Of a stretch of 64,000 nt of DNA, positions 50,012 through 58,200 are shown piece after piece. The stretch covers positions 186,001 to 250,000 of the forward strand of contig NZ_BAABAU010000001.1 in NCBI RefSeq assembly GCF_039537585.1, given 5' to 3'. The notes beneath the pieces are model-generated. The model saw only the letters and a program-made list of their open reading frames with translations, ran no database searches and was not told where the DNA came from. Origin of the DNA: Frondihabitans peucedani (lineage in GTDB: Bacteria > Actinomycetota > Actinomycetes > Actinomycetales > Microbacteriaceae). Position numbers and translations under genes: made by a program. The first letter of the stretch is position 1. The number at the start of each line of letters is the position of its first letter.

Positions 50012-50360
50012 GGGTTCGTCCTCTCCTGTCCGGTGGCCCCATGCAACGCGCGACGACGGGCCTCGGTCAGGGGTTGACGAGCGACCCGCGCCCGGGATAC
50101 GCCCGACCGGAGCCTCTGGCACCTGTCGCTCACGCGTCGATCGTCGCTCCCGCGCGAGGCGCGCACGCCGTCAGGGCGCACGCCGCAGCGCTGACGTGGT
50201 AGATGAAGACGTCGAGGTACGTCGCCCTCGACGGGGCGAGCCCGCCCAACCACCGGGCGCAGGCGGCGATCCGGGGCTTGACATCGCCCGAAGGAGTTCG
50301 ACCCGCCGGTCGCGGGAGCGGCCCCGGTGGTTGATTGAGGACGCGAATCGAAGGAGGACG
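50012..50360. other. Gap of about 350 bases without a convincing gene
   Basis: This lies between the divergent genes at 50011 and 50361. The only notable signals are TTGACA at 50278-50283 without a matching -10, and the ribosome-binding site GAAGGAGG before 50361. An open stretch on the minus strand (about 50130-50289) would encode some 50 residues ending in a hydrophobic segment, but it has no good start codon. Confidence 0.5.
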
Positions 50361-50717
50361 ATGACACCGACAGACCGAGCAGCCCTTCCCAGCCCCGGGA
50401 CGATCGCGGCCCGCGGAGCCGCCTCGCTCTACGCCGCCAACATCTCCCTCGGCACGGCGGCCGCCCTCCGACTCCTCGACACCCGGGGCGTCCGCTGGGT
50501 CCACCACGCCCTCTACATCGCCACCGTCGCGGCGACCCTCGAGGCGCTCTGGCTGTCGTGGGGGAGACGGAGCGGGAGAGCGGTGTCCCTCGGACTCGCG
50601 GCGACCGCCCTGGCCACGGTGACCCGAACGTCCGGGCGCTCGCCGCGCCATCCTGCGCTGGCTCTTGTCGCGGCACCGGCCTTCGTCTCGGCCCTCGCCC
50701 TCCGCGCCGACGCCTGA
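50361..50717 (+). CDS. Small membrane protein, hypothetical
   Basis: A 118-residue protein with three or four hydrophobic segments (about 22-38, 48-66, 73-86 and 99-115) and no family I recognise. GAAGGAGG lies directly before the ATG at good distance. The next gene, a nitroreductase, starts one base after its stop, so the two are probably co-transcribed and coupled. Confidence 0.75.
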   Translation: MTPTDRAALPSPGTIAARGAASLYAANISLGTAAALRLLDTRGVRWVHHALYIATVAATLEALWLSWGRRSGRAVSLGLAATALATVTRTSGRSPRHPALALVAAPAFVSALALRADA

Positions 50718-50718
50718 C

Positions 50719-51513
50719 ATGGAGCTCTTCGACGCGATCGCGCGACGCCGCACCACGAACGGCCCCTTCCTCGACACGCCCGTCTCCGAGGAGCACCAGC
50801 GGACCCTCATGCGGGTCGCCGGCGCCGCGCCGAGCCAGCTGAACAGTCAGCCCTGGCGCTTCGTCCTGATCGAGGACAGGGCGACCATCGAGACCGTCGC
50901 CGGAATCAGCGGCTCGAGCATGACCGAGGCGATGTCGAACGGCTCGTTCTTCGAGCGGTACAAGCGGTGGTTCCGGTTCAGCCCGGCCGAGATGTCCGTG
51001 ACGCGCGACGGCATGCTGTTCGACCGGCTCCCCGCGATCCTGCGCCCCTTCACCGGCCAGGTGTTCACCGCGGGCGGGCAGAGGACCATGAACCGGCTGC
51101 GGGTGCCGCAGCGGCTGGGGGAGGAGAACCGGAAGCTGGTCGCAGGATCGCCGCTCCTCATCGCGGCGCTCCTCGATCGCACCGAGGCCCGCCCGGGGGA
51201 GCTGTCGTCGTTCTACTCGATCTTCAGCCTCGGCGCCGCGATGGAGAACGTCTGGCTCGCGACCGTCGAGCTCGGCCTCGGCATCCAGTTCGTGTCGTTC
51301 CCGATGGAGGTGGAGGGCCGCTGGGCCGAGATCGAGGGGCTCCTCGAGGTTCCGGACGACCTCCAGCTCATGGCCGTGTACCGGGTCGGCTACGTGCCCG
51401 ACCGGGAGCGGCGGCCGCCGATCGACTGGTCGAGCCGGGAGCGGCGGGCTCCGTCGCAGTACGTCTTCCGCGAGTCGTGCGGGCGGCCGCAGGACGGCTG
51501 GGACGAGGGCTGA
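50719..51513 (+). CDS. Nitroreductase family protein
   Basis: A 264-residue FMN-dependent nitroreductase-fold protein. The N-terminal [17 protein letters not shown] holds FMN-binding Arg residues, [15 protein letters not shown] is the second FMN segment, and [20 protein letters not shown] the dimer helix. The insertion at about 75-125 is longer than in simple NfsB-type enzymes. Natural substrates are unknown. It is coupled to the small membrane protein gene upstream. Confidence 0.92.
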   Translation: MELFDAIARRRTTNGPFLDTPVSEEHQRTLMRVAGAAPSQLNSQPWRFVLIEDRATIETVAGISGSSMTEAMSNGSFFERYKRWFRFSPAEMSVTRDGMLFDRLPAILRPFTGQVFTAGGQRTMNRLRVPQRLGEENRKLVAGSPLLIAALLDRTEARPGELSSFYSIFSLGAAMENVWLATVELGLGIQFVSFPMEVEGRWAEIEGLLEVPDDLQLMAVYRVGYVPDRERRPPIDWSSRERRAPSQYVFRESCGRPQDGWDEG

Positions 51514-51609
51514 GGGGGTCGGGGCTCGCTGGGGCGCTGCGTGCCGGTGCGGTGCTTGCCGGGGCGCTGCTTGCCCGCGTCGGGCCTCAGAAGCCCTCGT
51601 TGTGGACGC

Positions 51610-52077
51610 CTAGCGCGTCGACCGTGGGTCGGGAGCATCGCGCATTCTCCTAACCCGTCTGCGCAGGACGAGTCCCAGGGCCGCGGCCCCGATGAAGACA
51701 CCTCCCGCAGCGAGCTGGACCCAGCCGGCGGCCAGGGCGGGCGTCGTGAGGCGCGTCGAGAACTCTCCGGGCCGAGGCGGCGGAATCGCCGGGAGGCTGA
51801 GGGTGATGGACGCGCGAGGAGAGACGCCCGCGACGGAGGCCAGAACGACGAGGGCGAGCAGGGCCAGGACGAAGAGTCCGATCGGTGCGAGGCCTGCCAG
51901 CCGCTCGACGCTGCCTCGGACCGCCAGATCGACTCGCGCGCGTCGTGCGGGTCGGCTCCGCCCCTCTGCTTCGGCTCCTGTGAGCAGGGTGTCGAGGAGC
52001 GCCTCGCCGTGCGAACGACGCCACGACCTCGAGTACCACCGCAGGGCCGCTCGATACCGGCGCTCGAGATCGTTCAC
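51610..52077 (-). CDS. Membrane protein co-encoded with a PadR regulator
   Basis: A 155-residue protein. The N-terminal 35 residues (MNDLERRYRAALRWYSRSWR, then RSHGEALLDTLL) form the short helical region seen at the start of many actinobacterial membrane proteins paired with PadR regulators. Two membrane segments follow (about 62-85 and 118-140). The function is unknown. The start overlaps the PadR gene's stop by four bases. Confidence 0.75.
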   Translation of the reverse strand: MNDLERRYRAALRWYSRSWRRSHGEALLDTLLTGAEAEGRSRPARRARVDLAVRGSVERLAGLAPIGLFVLALLALVVLASVAGVSPRASITLSLPAIPPPRPGEFSTRLTTPALAAGWVQLAAGGVFIGAAALGLVLRRRVRRMRDAPDPRSTR

Positions 52078-52403
52078 GCTCCGACCCCGGTCACGCGCAG
52101 GCGGCGAAGAGCAGTCTCGGCGCCTCGCCGTCGCCGCTCCGCTTCTGCAGAGAGTCGAGCGCGACCGTTCTCGGTCAGAGCGAACGATCTCCGGAGCCTG
52201 CCCTGGACGATCTCCTCGGATGCGACCTCGACGAGGCCGTCGACACGCAAACGGTCGAGGGCGGCGTAGAGGGTCCCGGCCTGCAGTCTCAGTGTGTCGT
52301 CGGTGAGGGCTGCGGCATCGGTGATGATGCCGTAGCCGTGGCGCGGACCGGCCGCGAGGGACGACAGGATGACGAACGTCGGCTCGCGCATCTCGAGGGT
52401 CAT
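52074..52403 (-). CDS. PadR family transcriptional regulator
   Basis: A 109-residue winged-helix regulator of the short PadR group. The start TLEMREPTFVILSSLAAGPRHGYGI and the wing region with LRLQAGTLYAALDRLRVDGLVE are diagnostic. The C-terminal dimerisation helix is short. A -10-like TATAGT ends six bases before the ATG, so the transcript is probably leaderless. It likely regulates itself and the membrane gene it overlaps. Confidence 0.92.
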   Translation of the reverse strand: MTLEMREPTFVILSSLAAGPRHGYGIITDAAALTDDTLRLQAGTLYAALDRLRVDGLVEVASEEIVQGRLRRSFALTENGRARLSAEAERRRRGAETALRRLRVTGVGA

Positions 52404-52409
52404 GCGTCC

Positions 52410-52415
52410 ACTATA
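52410..52415 (-). promoter_or_regulatory. Candidate -10 element (TATAGT) of the PadR gene
   Basis: TATAGT on the minus strand followed by six bases and ATG 52403. It lies in a conspicuously AT-rich stretch (52410-52440) where PadR itself could bind, although no clean palindrome was found. Confidence 0.5.
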
Positions 52416-52465
52416 TTCAGATGGTATGACTATGACAAGTGCCCCTCGAGATGCAGGCGTCCGCT

Positions 52466-52972
52466 CTAGCCGTGTGGGTCCGCGCAGTGCTCGAGGGCAC
52501 CTCGCGTCTGCACGGCCTCCTCGCGCTCGAGGAGGTCGAGGGTCGCGAGGGCCTCGAGTTCGGCGTCGGGCGCCTCCTCGACGGCGATGAGCCGATCGTC
52601 GGCGTGGGGGAGCGCGTGCAGGATCTCGTCGAGCTTCCGCTGGACAGCCGTCTGCTGCCGTGCCTGCGTGTGCTGGATGGCGAAGACCATGAGCAGGGTG
52701 ATGGTCGAGCTGGTGATGTACAGGACGTTGTCCCACCAGGCCGGGAACGCGGCGACGAACCCGTAGACGACCCAGCCCAGGATCGCGAGGGCGGCGACGA
52801 CCCCGGTCGTCGAGTGCGCGGTCGCCTCGTTGACCCGGTGCAGGACCCGGCTGCTCCATCGGCGTCCTGACGCGGTGCGCGTCTGCCGCGCGTTGATGAG
52901 TCCGCGCCGCCAGCGAGGGTGTCGCACCCGGTCGGCTGTCGAAGGGGAGGGCGGGGCGTCGGGACTCGTCAT
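52466..52972 (-). CDS. Low-affinity iron permease family protein
   Basis: A 168-residue protein of the family named for yeast Fet4 (low-affinity iron permease). A hydrophilic N-terminal 50 residues precede ATAHSTTGVVAALAILGWVVYGF and a second membrane segment with VLYITSSTITLLMVFAIQHTQARQQTAVQRKLDEIL, the conserved core of bacterial members. Transport by the short bacterial form is unproven. ATG 52972 is chosen; a GTG three codons upstream is possible. The last 40 residues are acidic. Confidence 0.85.
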   Translation of the reverse strand: MTSPDAPPSPSTADRVRHPRWRRGLINARQTRTASGRRWSSRVLHRVNEATAHSTTGVVAALAILGWVVYGFVAAFPAWWDNVLYITSSTITLLMVFAIQHTQARQQTAVQRKLDEILHALPHADDRLIAVEEAPDAELEALATLDLLEREEAVQTRGALEHCADPHG

Positions 52973-53033
52973 GGTGGTCACGGTAGGCGGGTTCTGACGG
53001 CACCGTCTGCGGGCCCAGGATCAGTTACTTGAC

Positions 53034-53047
53034 ATAATGTGCATTAT
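53034..53047. promoter_or_regulatory. Palindrome ATAATG-TG-CATTAT upstream of the iron permease family gene
   Basis: A perfect 6-2-6 inverted repeat, AT-rich in a GC-rich region, overlapping a TTGACA (53029-53034). It lies 62 bases upstream of the low-affinity iron permease family gene on the minus strand. It recalls the AT-rich operators of Fur-type regulators but does not match their 7-1-7 pattern. Confidence 0.35.
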
Positions 53048-53075
53048 CAGCGCGCCGCGGGAGGGCTCCGCGTCA

Positions 53076-53135
53076 GACACGCATTCCGGCCCGACTCACG
53101 CGGTACAACCCGTGTCTCGGGCCGAACTGCGTGTC
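53076..53135. repeat. Dispersed 60-base palindrome, copy B
   Basis: Two 25-base arms (53076-53100 and 53111-53135), four mismatches, 10-base loop: exactly the geometry of copy A at 29675. The first 18 bases, GACACGCATTCCGGCCCG, match copy A at 17 of 18. It lies in the 424-base gap between the divergent iron permease family gene and the peptide-binding protein gene. Confidence 0.8.
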
Positions 53136-53234
53136 ACGAGCACGGACACGAGCACGCCCACGAGGCGCCCGCAGCCGAGGCGCACCGAGCCCCCGCAGCA
53201 CCCCTCGTGCGGGTGTCACGACATTTCTTCCAAA

Positions 53235-53272
53235 CGTAACAAGTTTGAAAAGAATTCTCACTACTGTAATCA
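53235..53272 (+). promoter_or_regulatory. Shared 38-base control block, copy 1, before the binding-protein gene
   Basis: CGTAACAAGTTTGAAAAGAA (53235-53254) followed by TACTGTA (53262-53268). It aligns without gaps to 56286-56323 (29 of 38 identical; 19 of the first 20). Each half could be an operator half-site or promoter element: TTGAAA may be a -35, and TGTAAT or TAATCA a -10. It lies 125 bases before the binding-protein start. Confidence 0.7.
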
Positions 53273-53396
53273 ACACTACGACGGAGCACTCGGTCGACCA
53301 CCACCACGAGACACCCCGACCGACCGTCACCTGAGCACTTCCCCACGGTTCCACCACAGCGCACCTCGCGGGGTGCAGAGAGTAGTGAGGCACTCG

Positions 53397-54959
53397 ATGA
53401 GAAAACGGACAGGAGTCGTCGCGGCTGTAGCAGTGACGGCAGCACTCGCCCTCGGCGGCTGCAGCGCGGGAGGCGGCGGCGGATCGTCGGCGGCGAGCGG
53501 CAAGCCGACCAAGGGCGGCGACCTGACGATGGCCTGGTCGGCCGACATCATCTCGATGGACAAGACCATGACGTTCGACAACAACTCCATCCGCGTGATG
53601 GAGCAGATCATGGAGCCGCTCTTCCAGGCCAGTGCCGACGGCACGAAGCTCAAGCCGTGGCTCGCCACCGGATACACGATCTCGAGCGACAAGAAGACGT
53701 ACACGATCAAGCTCCGGAAGGGCGTGACGTTCTCGAACGGCGACCCGATGACGGCCAAGGACGTCAAGTTCTCGATCGACGAGGACACCAAGACCGGTGC
53801 CGCAGGCTGGGGCTTCATCAACTCCGCGATCAGCTCGGTCGAGGCCACCGACGACTCGACGGTGACGATCAAGCTCAAGTACGCCTGGGCTCCCCTGATC
53901 GCCGACCTGTCGCTGTTCTCCAACGGCGTGATCCCCGACGGCTACGGGGGCAAGACCGCGGCGGAGTTCTACAAGGCACCCGTCGGCACCGGCCCGTACG
54001 TCTGGGACTCCTGGAAGAAGGGGCAGTCGCTCAAGCTCACCGCGAACTCGAAGTACTGGCAGAAGGGCAAGCCGTACCTCGCAAGCGTCAAGTGGAACGT
54101 CGTTCCCGACGCCAACACCCGCAAGCTCCAGGTGCAGGGCGGCCAGATCGACATCGACGACACGCCCGACTGGTCGAGCCTGTCGTCCCTGAAGTCGGCC
54201 GCCGGAGTCAAGGCGACCACCTTCCCGTCGACTCAGATCGACTACATCGCCTTCAACCAGAAGCGCAAGCCGTTCGACGACGTGCACATCCGCCAGGCGA
54301 TCTCGCTGGCGATCGACCGCAAGGCGATGCTGAAGGCGGTCCTGTTCGGCAACGGCAAGGTCGCGAACTCGCTCCTCTCCCCCGGCACGCCGTTCTACGA
54401 CAAGGACGCCGGCGGGGCGACCCTCGACGTGAAGGCCGCCAAGGCCGAGCTGGCGCAGTCGTCCAAGCCCAACGGCTTCACAACCACGCTGCTCATCGCC
54501 TCCGGCAACCCGAACCAGGCCTCGGTCGCGCAGATCATGCAGTCGGAGCTGAAGGAGATCGGCATCACGATGAACATCAAGCAGCTCGACCCGACGGCCA
54601 ACAAGCAGGCCCGTCTGGCGTCGGACTTCGACATGGCCATCTCGGCCTGGACCATGGACATCCCCGATCCCGACGAGTGGACCTCCTTCGCGGTCGACCC
54701 GACCGGCGGCTCGAAGTCGGCGTTCACGTCGTACGACAACCCCGACGTCATCGCGATCAACAAGAAGGCCCAGCAGGAGACCGACCCGGCCAAGCGTCAG
54801 GAGCTCTACTCGGAGCTCCAGAAGCAGACGAGCAAGGACGCCTTCCTGGCGTACCTGTACTACTCGCCCTACGTCTACGCGACGACCGACAAGGTGCAGG
54901 GCTTCCACGTGACCCCGCTCGGCAACTACCTCCTGCAAGACGTCTCCAAGACGAAGTAG
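53397..54959 (+). CDS. Peptide ABC transporter substrate-binding lipoprotein (family 5)
   Basis: A 520-residue extracytoplasmic binding protein of the DppA/OppA type. A signal peptide ends in the lipobox LGGC (Cys22 region) with a Gly/Ser-rich tether. Family 5 features are ADIISMDKTMTFDN, the KLRKGVTFSNGDPMTAKDVKFS segment, GTGPYVWDSW, and the late IPDPDEWTSF. It delivers peptides to the permeases encoded 1.4 kb downstream. GTGAGG precedes ATG 53397. A terminator and an amidase gene stand between it and the permease genes. Confidence 0.94.
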   Translation: MRKRTGVVAAVAVTAALALGGCSAGGGGGSSAASGKPTKGGDLTMAWSADIISMDKTMTFDNNSIRVMEQIMEPLFQASADGTKLKPWLATGYTISSDKKTYTIKLRKGVTFSNGDPMTAKDVKFSIDEDTKTGAAGWGFINSAISSVEATDDSTVTIKLKYAWAPLIADLSLFSNGVIPDGYGGKTAAEFYKAPVGTGPYVWDSWKKGQSLKLTANSKYWQKGKPYLASVKWNVVPDANTRKLQVQGGQIDIDDTPDWSSLSSLKSAAGVKATTFPSTQIDYIAFNQKRKPFDDVHIRQAISLAIDRKAMLKAVLFGNGKVANSLLSPGTPFYDKDAGGATLDVKAAKAELAQSSKPNGFTTTLLIASGNPNQASVAQIMQSELKEIGITMNIKQLDPTANKQARLASDFDMAISAWTMDIPDPDEWTSFAVDPTGGSKSAFTSYDNPDVIAINKKAQQETDPAKRQELYSELQKQTSKDAFLAYLYYSPYVYATTDKVQGFHVTPLGNYLLQDVSKTK

Positions 54960-54972
54960 CACCCGCACCACC

Positions 54973-55000
54973 GGGCGCCCGCTCTCCGGGGCGGGCGCCC
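54973..55000 (+). terminator. Terminator after the binding-protein gene
   Basis: GGGCGCCCGC (54973-54982) pairs perfectly with GCGGGCGCCC (54991-55000) around an eight-base loop, followed by a pyrimidine-rich CTCCTCTTCTTC stretch. It probably lets the binding protein be made in excess over the downstream genes. Confidence 0.85.
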
Positions 55001-55053
55001 CTCCTCTTCTTCGCACGCCGGTCGACGACGACCGCCCACCTCGAAAGGCCGCC

Positions 55054-56268
55054 ATGGAAGCGCAGGATGCACGGGGCCGGGCCGACACGATCGGCCGCGC
55101 GCTCCACGCCGTGGTCGCGATCGTCCCGGCACTCCCCCGGCCGGTCTCAGGGCCCCTCTCCGGTCTCTCCGTGGCGGTCAAGGACATGATCGACGTGACC
55201 GGCTTCCCCCGTGGCAACGGCAACCCGATCGCCATGCACGGCCCCGCTGCCGCCGAGGACGCCCCGGTGGTCGCCGACCTCCGCCGCCAGGGCGCCGACG
55301 TGGTCGCTCTCGCCGCCCTCCTCGAGTACGCCGCGGGAGCCCAGCATCCTGAGCTCCCCGAGGCCCGGAACCCCGTCGATCCGTCGAAGACCGCGGGAGG
55401 GTCGAGCGGAGGATCCGCGGCCCTCGTCGGAGCCGGGGTCGTCCAGGTGGCCCTCGGCACCGACACCGGCGGCTCGATAAGGCTCCCCGCCCACTACTGC
55501 GGGGTCGTCGGCTTCAAGCCCACCCACGGCACGCTCTCGGTCGACGGCGTGACGCCGCTCGCGCCGAGCCTCGACCACGTCGGGCTGCTCGCCGTCGACG
55601 TGGCGACGACCGCCCGGGTGTTCGAGGCCCTGACAGGGCAGGTGTCCGAGGCCGTGTCACGCCCGCTCCGAATCGGAGTCCTGGTCGACCAGCTCGCCGA
55701 CCCTCGGCTCGAGAGCGACGTCCGCCTGGTCGTGGACGCCGCGATCGAACGCCTCGGCGCATTCGGCGAGGACGACGTGGTGCTCGTCGAGGTCGGCGCC
55801 GGAGAACTCGACCGGCTGAACGGGCCGATCGGTGCGCTGATCCTGCGCGAGGCGTGGCAGGTGCACGGCACCAGGATCACCCGGTCGCCGGATCACTTCG
55901 GCGCACCGACCGCGCGCCTCCTCCACTCCGCCGCCGAGGTCACCGAGGCCGACTACGCCGCAGCGCTCGCGGAGCGCGACGCGCTCCTCCCCCGGGCCCT
56001 CGCCCTGCTCGACGACGTCGACCTGCTGCTCGGCCCCGCAGCCCCGTACGCGGCGCCGGAGGTCTCCCCGCCGATCGACACCCCCGATGGCGAGATCGAG
56101 GGCATCTTCTCCGGGCCCTACAACGTGACCGGCCAGCCGGCGCTCGTGCTCACCTGCGGCCAGACCGCCGACGGTCTCCCGGTCGGTCTGCAACTCGCCG
56201 CCACGAGAGGCTCCGACGCCCTCCTCCTGGCCGGGGCGGAAGTCGTCGAACGCCTCCTCGGAGGGTGA
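55054..56268 (+). CDS. Amidase signature family hydrolase
   Basis: A 404-residue amidase. The Ser-cisSer-Lys triad is visible: Lys43 in VAVKD, Ser117 in AGGSSGGSAA and Ser141 in TDTGGSIRLPA. At about 400 residues it is shorter than most members (450-500). It hydrolyses an amide bond in the cytoplasm; the substrate is unknown, but its place inside a peptide-uptake cluster suggests a peptide- or amino-acid-amide. It lies between the binding-protein terminator and the second copy of the 38-base control block. Confidence 0.93.
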   Translation: MEAQDARGRADTIGRALHAVVAIVPALPRPVSGPLSGLSVAVKDMIDVTGFPRGNGNPIAMHGPAAAEDAPVVADLRRQGADVVALAALLEYAAGAQHPELPEARNPVDPSKTAGGSSGGSAALVGAGVVQVALGTDTGGSIRLPAHYCGVVGFKPTHGTLSVDGVTPLAPSLDHVGLLAVDVATTARVFEALTGQVSEAVSRPLRIGVLVDQLADPRLESDVRLVVDAAIERLGAFGEDDVVLVEVGAGELDRLNGPIGALILREAWQVHGTRITRSPDHFGAPTARLLHSAAEVTEADYAAALAERDALLPRALALLDDVDLLLGPAAPYAAPEVSPPIDTPDGEIEGIFSGPYNVTGQPALVLTCGQTADGLPVGLQLAATRGSDALLLAGAEVVERLLGG

Positions 56269-56285
56269 CTCTGTTGTCTCTCGTT

Positions 56286-56323
56286 CGTAACAAGATTGAA
56301 AAGAAGACCACGTACTGTAGTGA
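56286..56323 (+). promoter_or_regulatory. Shared 38-base control block, copy 2, before the permease operon
   Basis: CGTAACAAGATTGAAAAGAA (56286-56305) followed by TACTGTA (56313-56319), aligned without gaps to 53235-53272. It starts 17 bases after the amidase stop and ends 34 bases before the permease start, so the permease genes have their own regulated promoter. Confidence 0.7.
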
Positions 56324-56357
56324 TCAGTACAAACCAGCAACCAAGGAGGTGTGACCG

Positions 56358-57317
56358 ATGCTCCACCGTCTGCGCTTCATCCCCGGCCGGCTCGTCCAGT
56401 CGATCCCCGTCGCCCTCGGCGTGACGCTCATCGTCTTCTTCATGGCGCACCTCCTGCCCGGCAATGCGGCCCTCGCGCTCCTCGGCGAGCGCGCCACCAA
56501 GCAGAGCGTCGCCGCCCTGACCGAGCAGCTCGGTCTCGACAAGCCGCTCTGGCAGCAGTACTTCCTCTTTCTCGGGCAGCTCTTCCAAGGCAATCTCGGG
56601 ACGAGCCTGACCTACCAGACGCCCGTGCTGCAGCTGCTCACGACGGCGATCCCGGTGACGCTGTCGCTCCTGCTCTACGCGCTCGTGCTCGCTCTCGTGA
56701 TCAGCATCCCCCTGTCGGCCCTCGCGGCCTTCCGTCCGGGTGGCGCCCGCGACCTGAGCGTCCGCGGCTTCACGCTGCTCGGTCAGGGCATGCCGCAGTT
56801 CTGGCTCGGCATCATGCTGATCCTGCTGCTCGGGGTGACCCTCCGCGTGTTCCCGGTGGGCGGCTACGGCGACGACATCCCCGCGCACCTCTACTACCTC
56901 TTCCTCCCGGCGCTCACGCTGGCGATCGCGATGTCGCCGACGATCATCCGGAGTCTCCGCTCGTCGATGATCAGCGTGCTCGAGGCGGAGTACGTCGGGA
57001 CCGCCAAGTCGAAGGGCGCGTACGGGGTCGAGCTGTTCGGCGGTCACGTGCTGCGGAACGCGGCGATCCCCACCGTCTCGGTCATCGGGGTGAACCTCGG
57101 GTTCCTGGTCGGAGGGTCGCTCGTGATCGAGCGGGTGTTCGCCCTCCCGGGCCTCGGGTCGCTGATGATCAACTCGATCTTCACCCGCGACTTCCCGACC
57201 ATCCAGGGCGTGACGCTGTTCGTCGCCCTGTTCGTGGTGGTCGTCGGGATCCTGACCGACGTCGTCTACACGATGCTCGACCCGCGGGTCGACCTCAGCA
57301 GGAAGGCGCGCGCGTGA
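56358..57317 (+). CDS. Peptide ABC transporter permease, DppB type
   Basis: A 319-residue inner-membrane permease with six membrane segments. It begins with RLVQSIPVALGVTLIVFFMAHLLPG, the DppB-type start, and carries the EAA-loop sequence EAEYVGTAKSKGAYGVELFGGHVLRNAAIPTVS that contacts the ATPases. AAGGAGG stands before ATG 56358. The next permease overlaps by four bases. Confidence 0.95.
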   Translation: MLHRLRFIPGRLVQSIPVALGVTLIVFFMAHLLPGNAALALLGERATKQSVAALTEQLGLDKPLWQQYFLFLGQLFQGNLGTSLTYQTPVLQLLTTAIPVTLSLLLYALVLALVISIPLSALAAFRPGGARDLSVRGFTLLGQGMPQFWLGIMLILLLGVTLRVFPVGGYGDDIPAHLYYLFLPALTLAIAMSPTIIRSLRSSMISVLEAEYVGTAKSKGAYGVELFGGHVLRNAAIPTVSVIGVNLGFLVGGSLVIERVFALPGLGSLMINSIFTRDFPTIQGVTLFVALFVVVVGILTDVVYTMLDPRVDLSRKARA

Positions 57318-58198
57318 CCACTCCCACGACCGCCCTGGTCACGTTCGCCTCCCGCCGCCGCAGCAACCGGTCGCGAGCGCTCCGCCCCTGGTACCGCAAC
57401 GGGCCTCTGATGGCGGGCGCCGTGATCGTCGGTCTGCTGGTGCTCGTCGCGGTCCTCGCCCCGGTGCTCGCGCCCTTCGACCCGGTGAAGCAGAACCTCA
57501 CGCACGCGCTCGAGTCGCCGTCGTCGACGCACCTGCTCGGCACCGACAAGTACGGCCGCGACGTGATGTCCCGTCTCATCTGGGGTGCTCGCGTCGACCT
57601 TCGGGTGGGCTTCCTCGCCGTCCTGATCCCGTTCGTCGTGGGCACGGTGATCGGGGGAATCGCCGGCTACGCGGGCGGCTGGCTCGACACCGTGCTGATG
57701 CGGATCGTCGACATCTTCTTCGCCTTCCCGTTCTACGTCATGGTGATCGTGCTGGTCTTCGTCTTCGGTTCGGGCGAGTTCAGCATCTACATCGCCATCG
57801 CCGCGGTCTCGTGGGTGTCGTACGCCAAGATCGTCCGCGGCGAGGTGCTGGTCGCGAAAGAGCAGGACTACGTCGTGGCCGCTCGACTCGGCGGGATGTC
57901 GCACGGCCGCATCCTGCTCCGCCACATCGGGCCCAACGTGCTGTCGCAGGCGATCATCTACGCCATGAGCGACATCGTCATGGACATCATGGCGATCGTC
58001 ACCCTCGGCTACCTCGGCCTCGGGATCGCCCCGCCGACGGCGGAGTGGGGCTCGATGATCAACGACGGCCAGGAGTTCATCACCACCCAGTGGCAGCAGG
58101 CCACCATCCCCGGTCTCGTCGTCGTCGTCACCAGCCTCGGCCTGTCGTGGCTCGGCGACGGCCTCTCCGACCTCCTGAGCCCCGAGAGGAGGAAGTGA
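57314..58198 (+). CDS. Peptide ABC transporter permease, DppC type
   Basis: A 294-residue permease with six membrane segments. LLGTDKYGRDVMSRLIWGARVDLRVGF is the DppC N-terminal signature, and the EAA loop reads KEQDYVVAARLGGMSHGRILLRHIGPN. It forms the heterodimeric channel with the preceding permease. The GTG start lies in the preceding stop (GTGA). Confidence 0.95.
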   Translation: MTTPTTALVTFASRRRSNRSRALRPWYRNGPLMAGAVIVGLLVLVAVLAPVLAPFDPVKQNLTHALESPSSTHLLGTDKYGRDVMSRLIWGARVDLRVGFLAVLIPFVVGTVIGGIAGYAGGWLDTVLMRIVDIFFAFPFYVMVIVLVFVFGSGEFSIYIAIAAVSWVSYAKIVRGEVLVAKEQDYVVAARLGGMSHGRILLRHIGPNVLSQAIIYAMSDIVMDIMAIVTLGYLGLGIAPPTAEWGSMINDGQEFITTQWQQATIPGLVVVVTSLGLSWLGDGLSDLLSPERRK

Positions 58199-58200
58199 CC

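Noticed and set aside
50278-50283. TTGACA as a promoter -35 before the gene at 50361
   Set aside because: No -10-like hexamer occurs 16-18 bases downstream, so the match is probably chance.
50130-50289. A possible 50-residue minus-strand peptide with a hydrophobic C-terminus
   Set aside because: There is no start codon with a ribosome-binding site, and the open frame runs on upstream through unrelated genes as a shadow.
51514-51609. GGGGCGCTG/GTGCTTGCC-like short repeats after the nitroreductase gene
   Set aside because: The copies are short and imperfect and form no clear stem or operator; they look like GC-rich low complexity.
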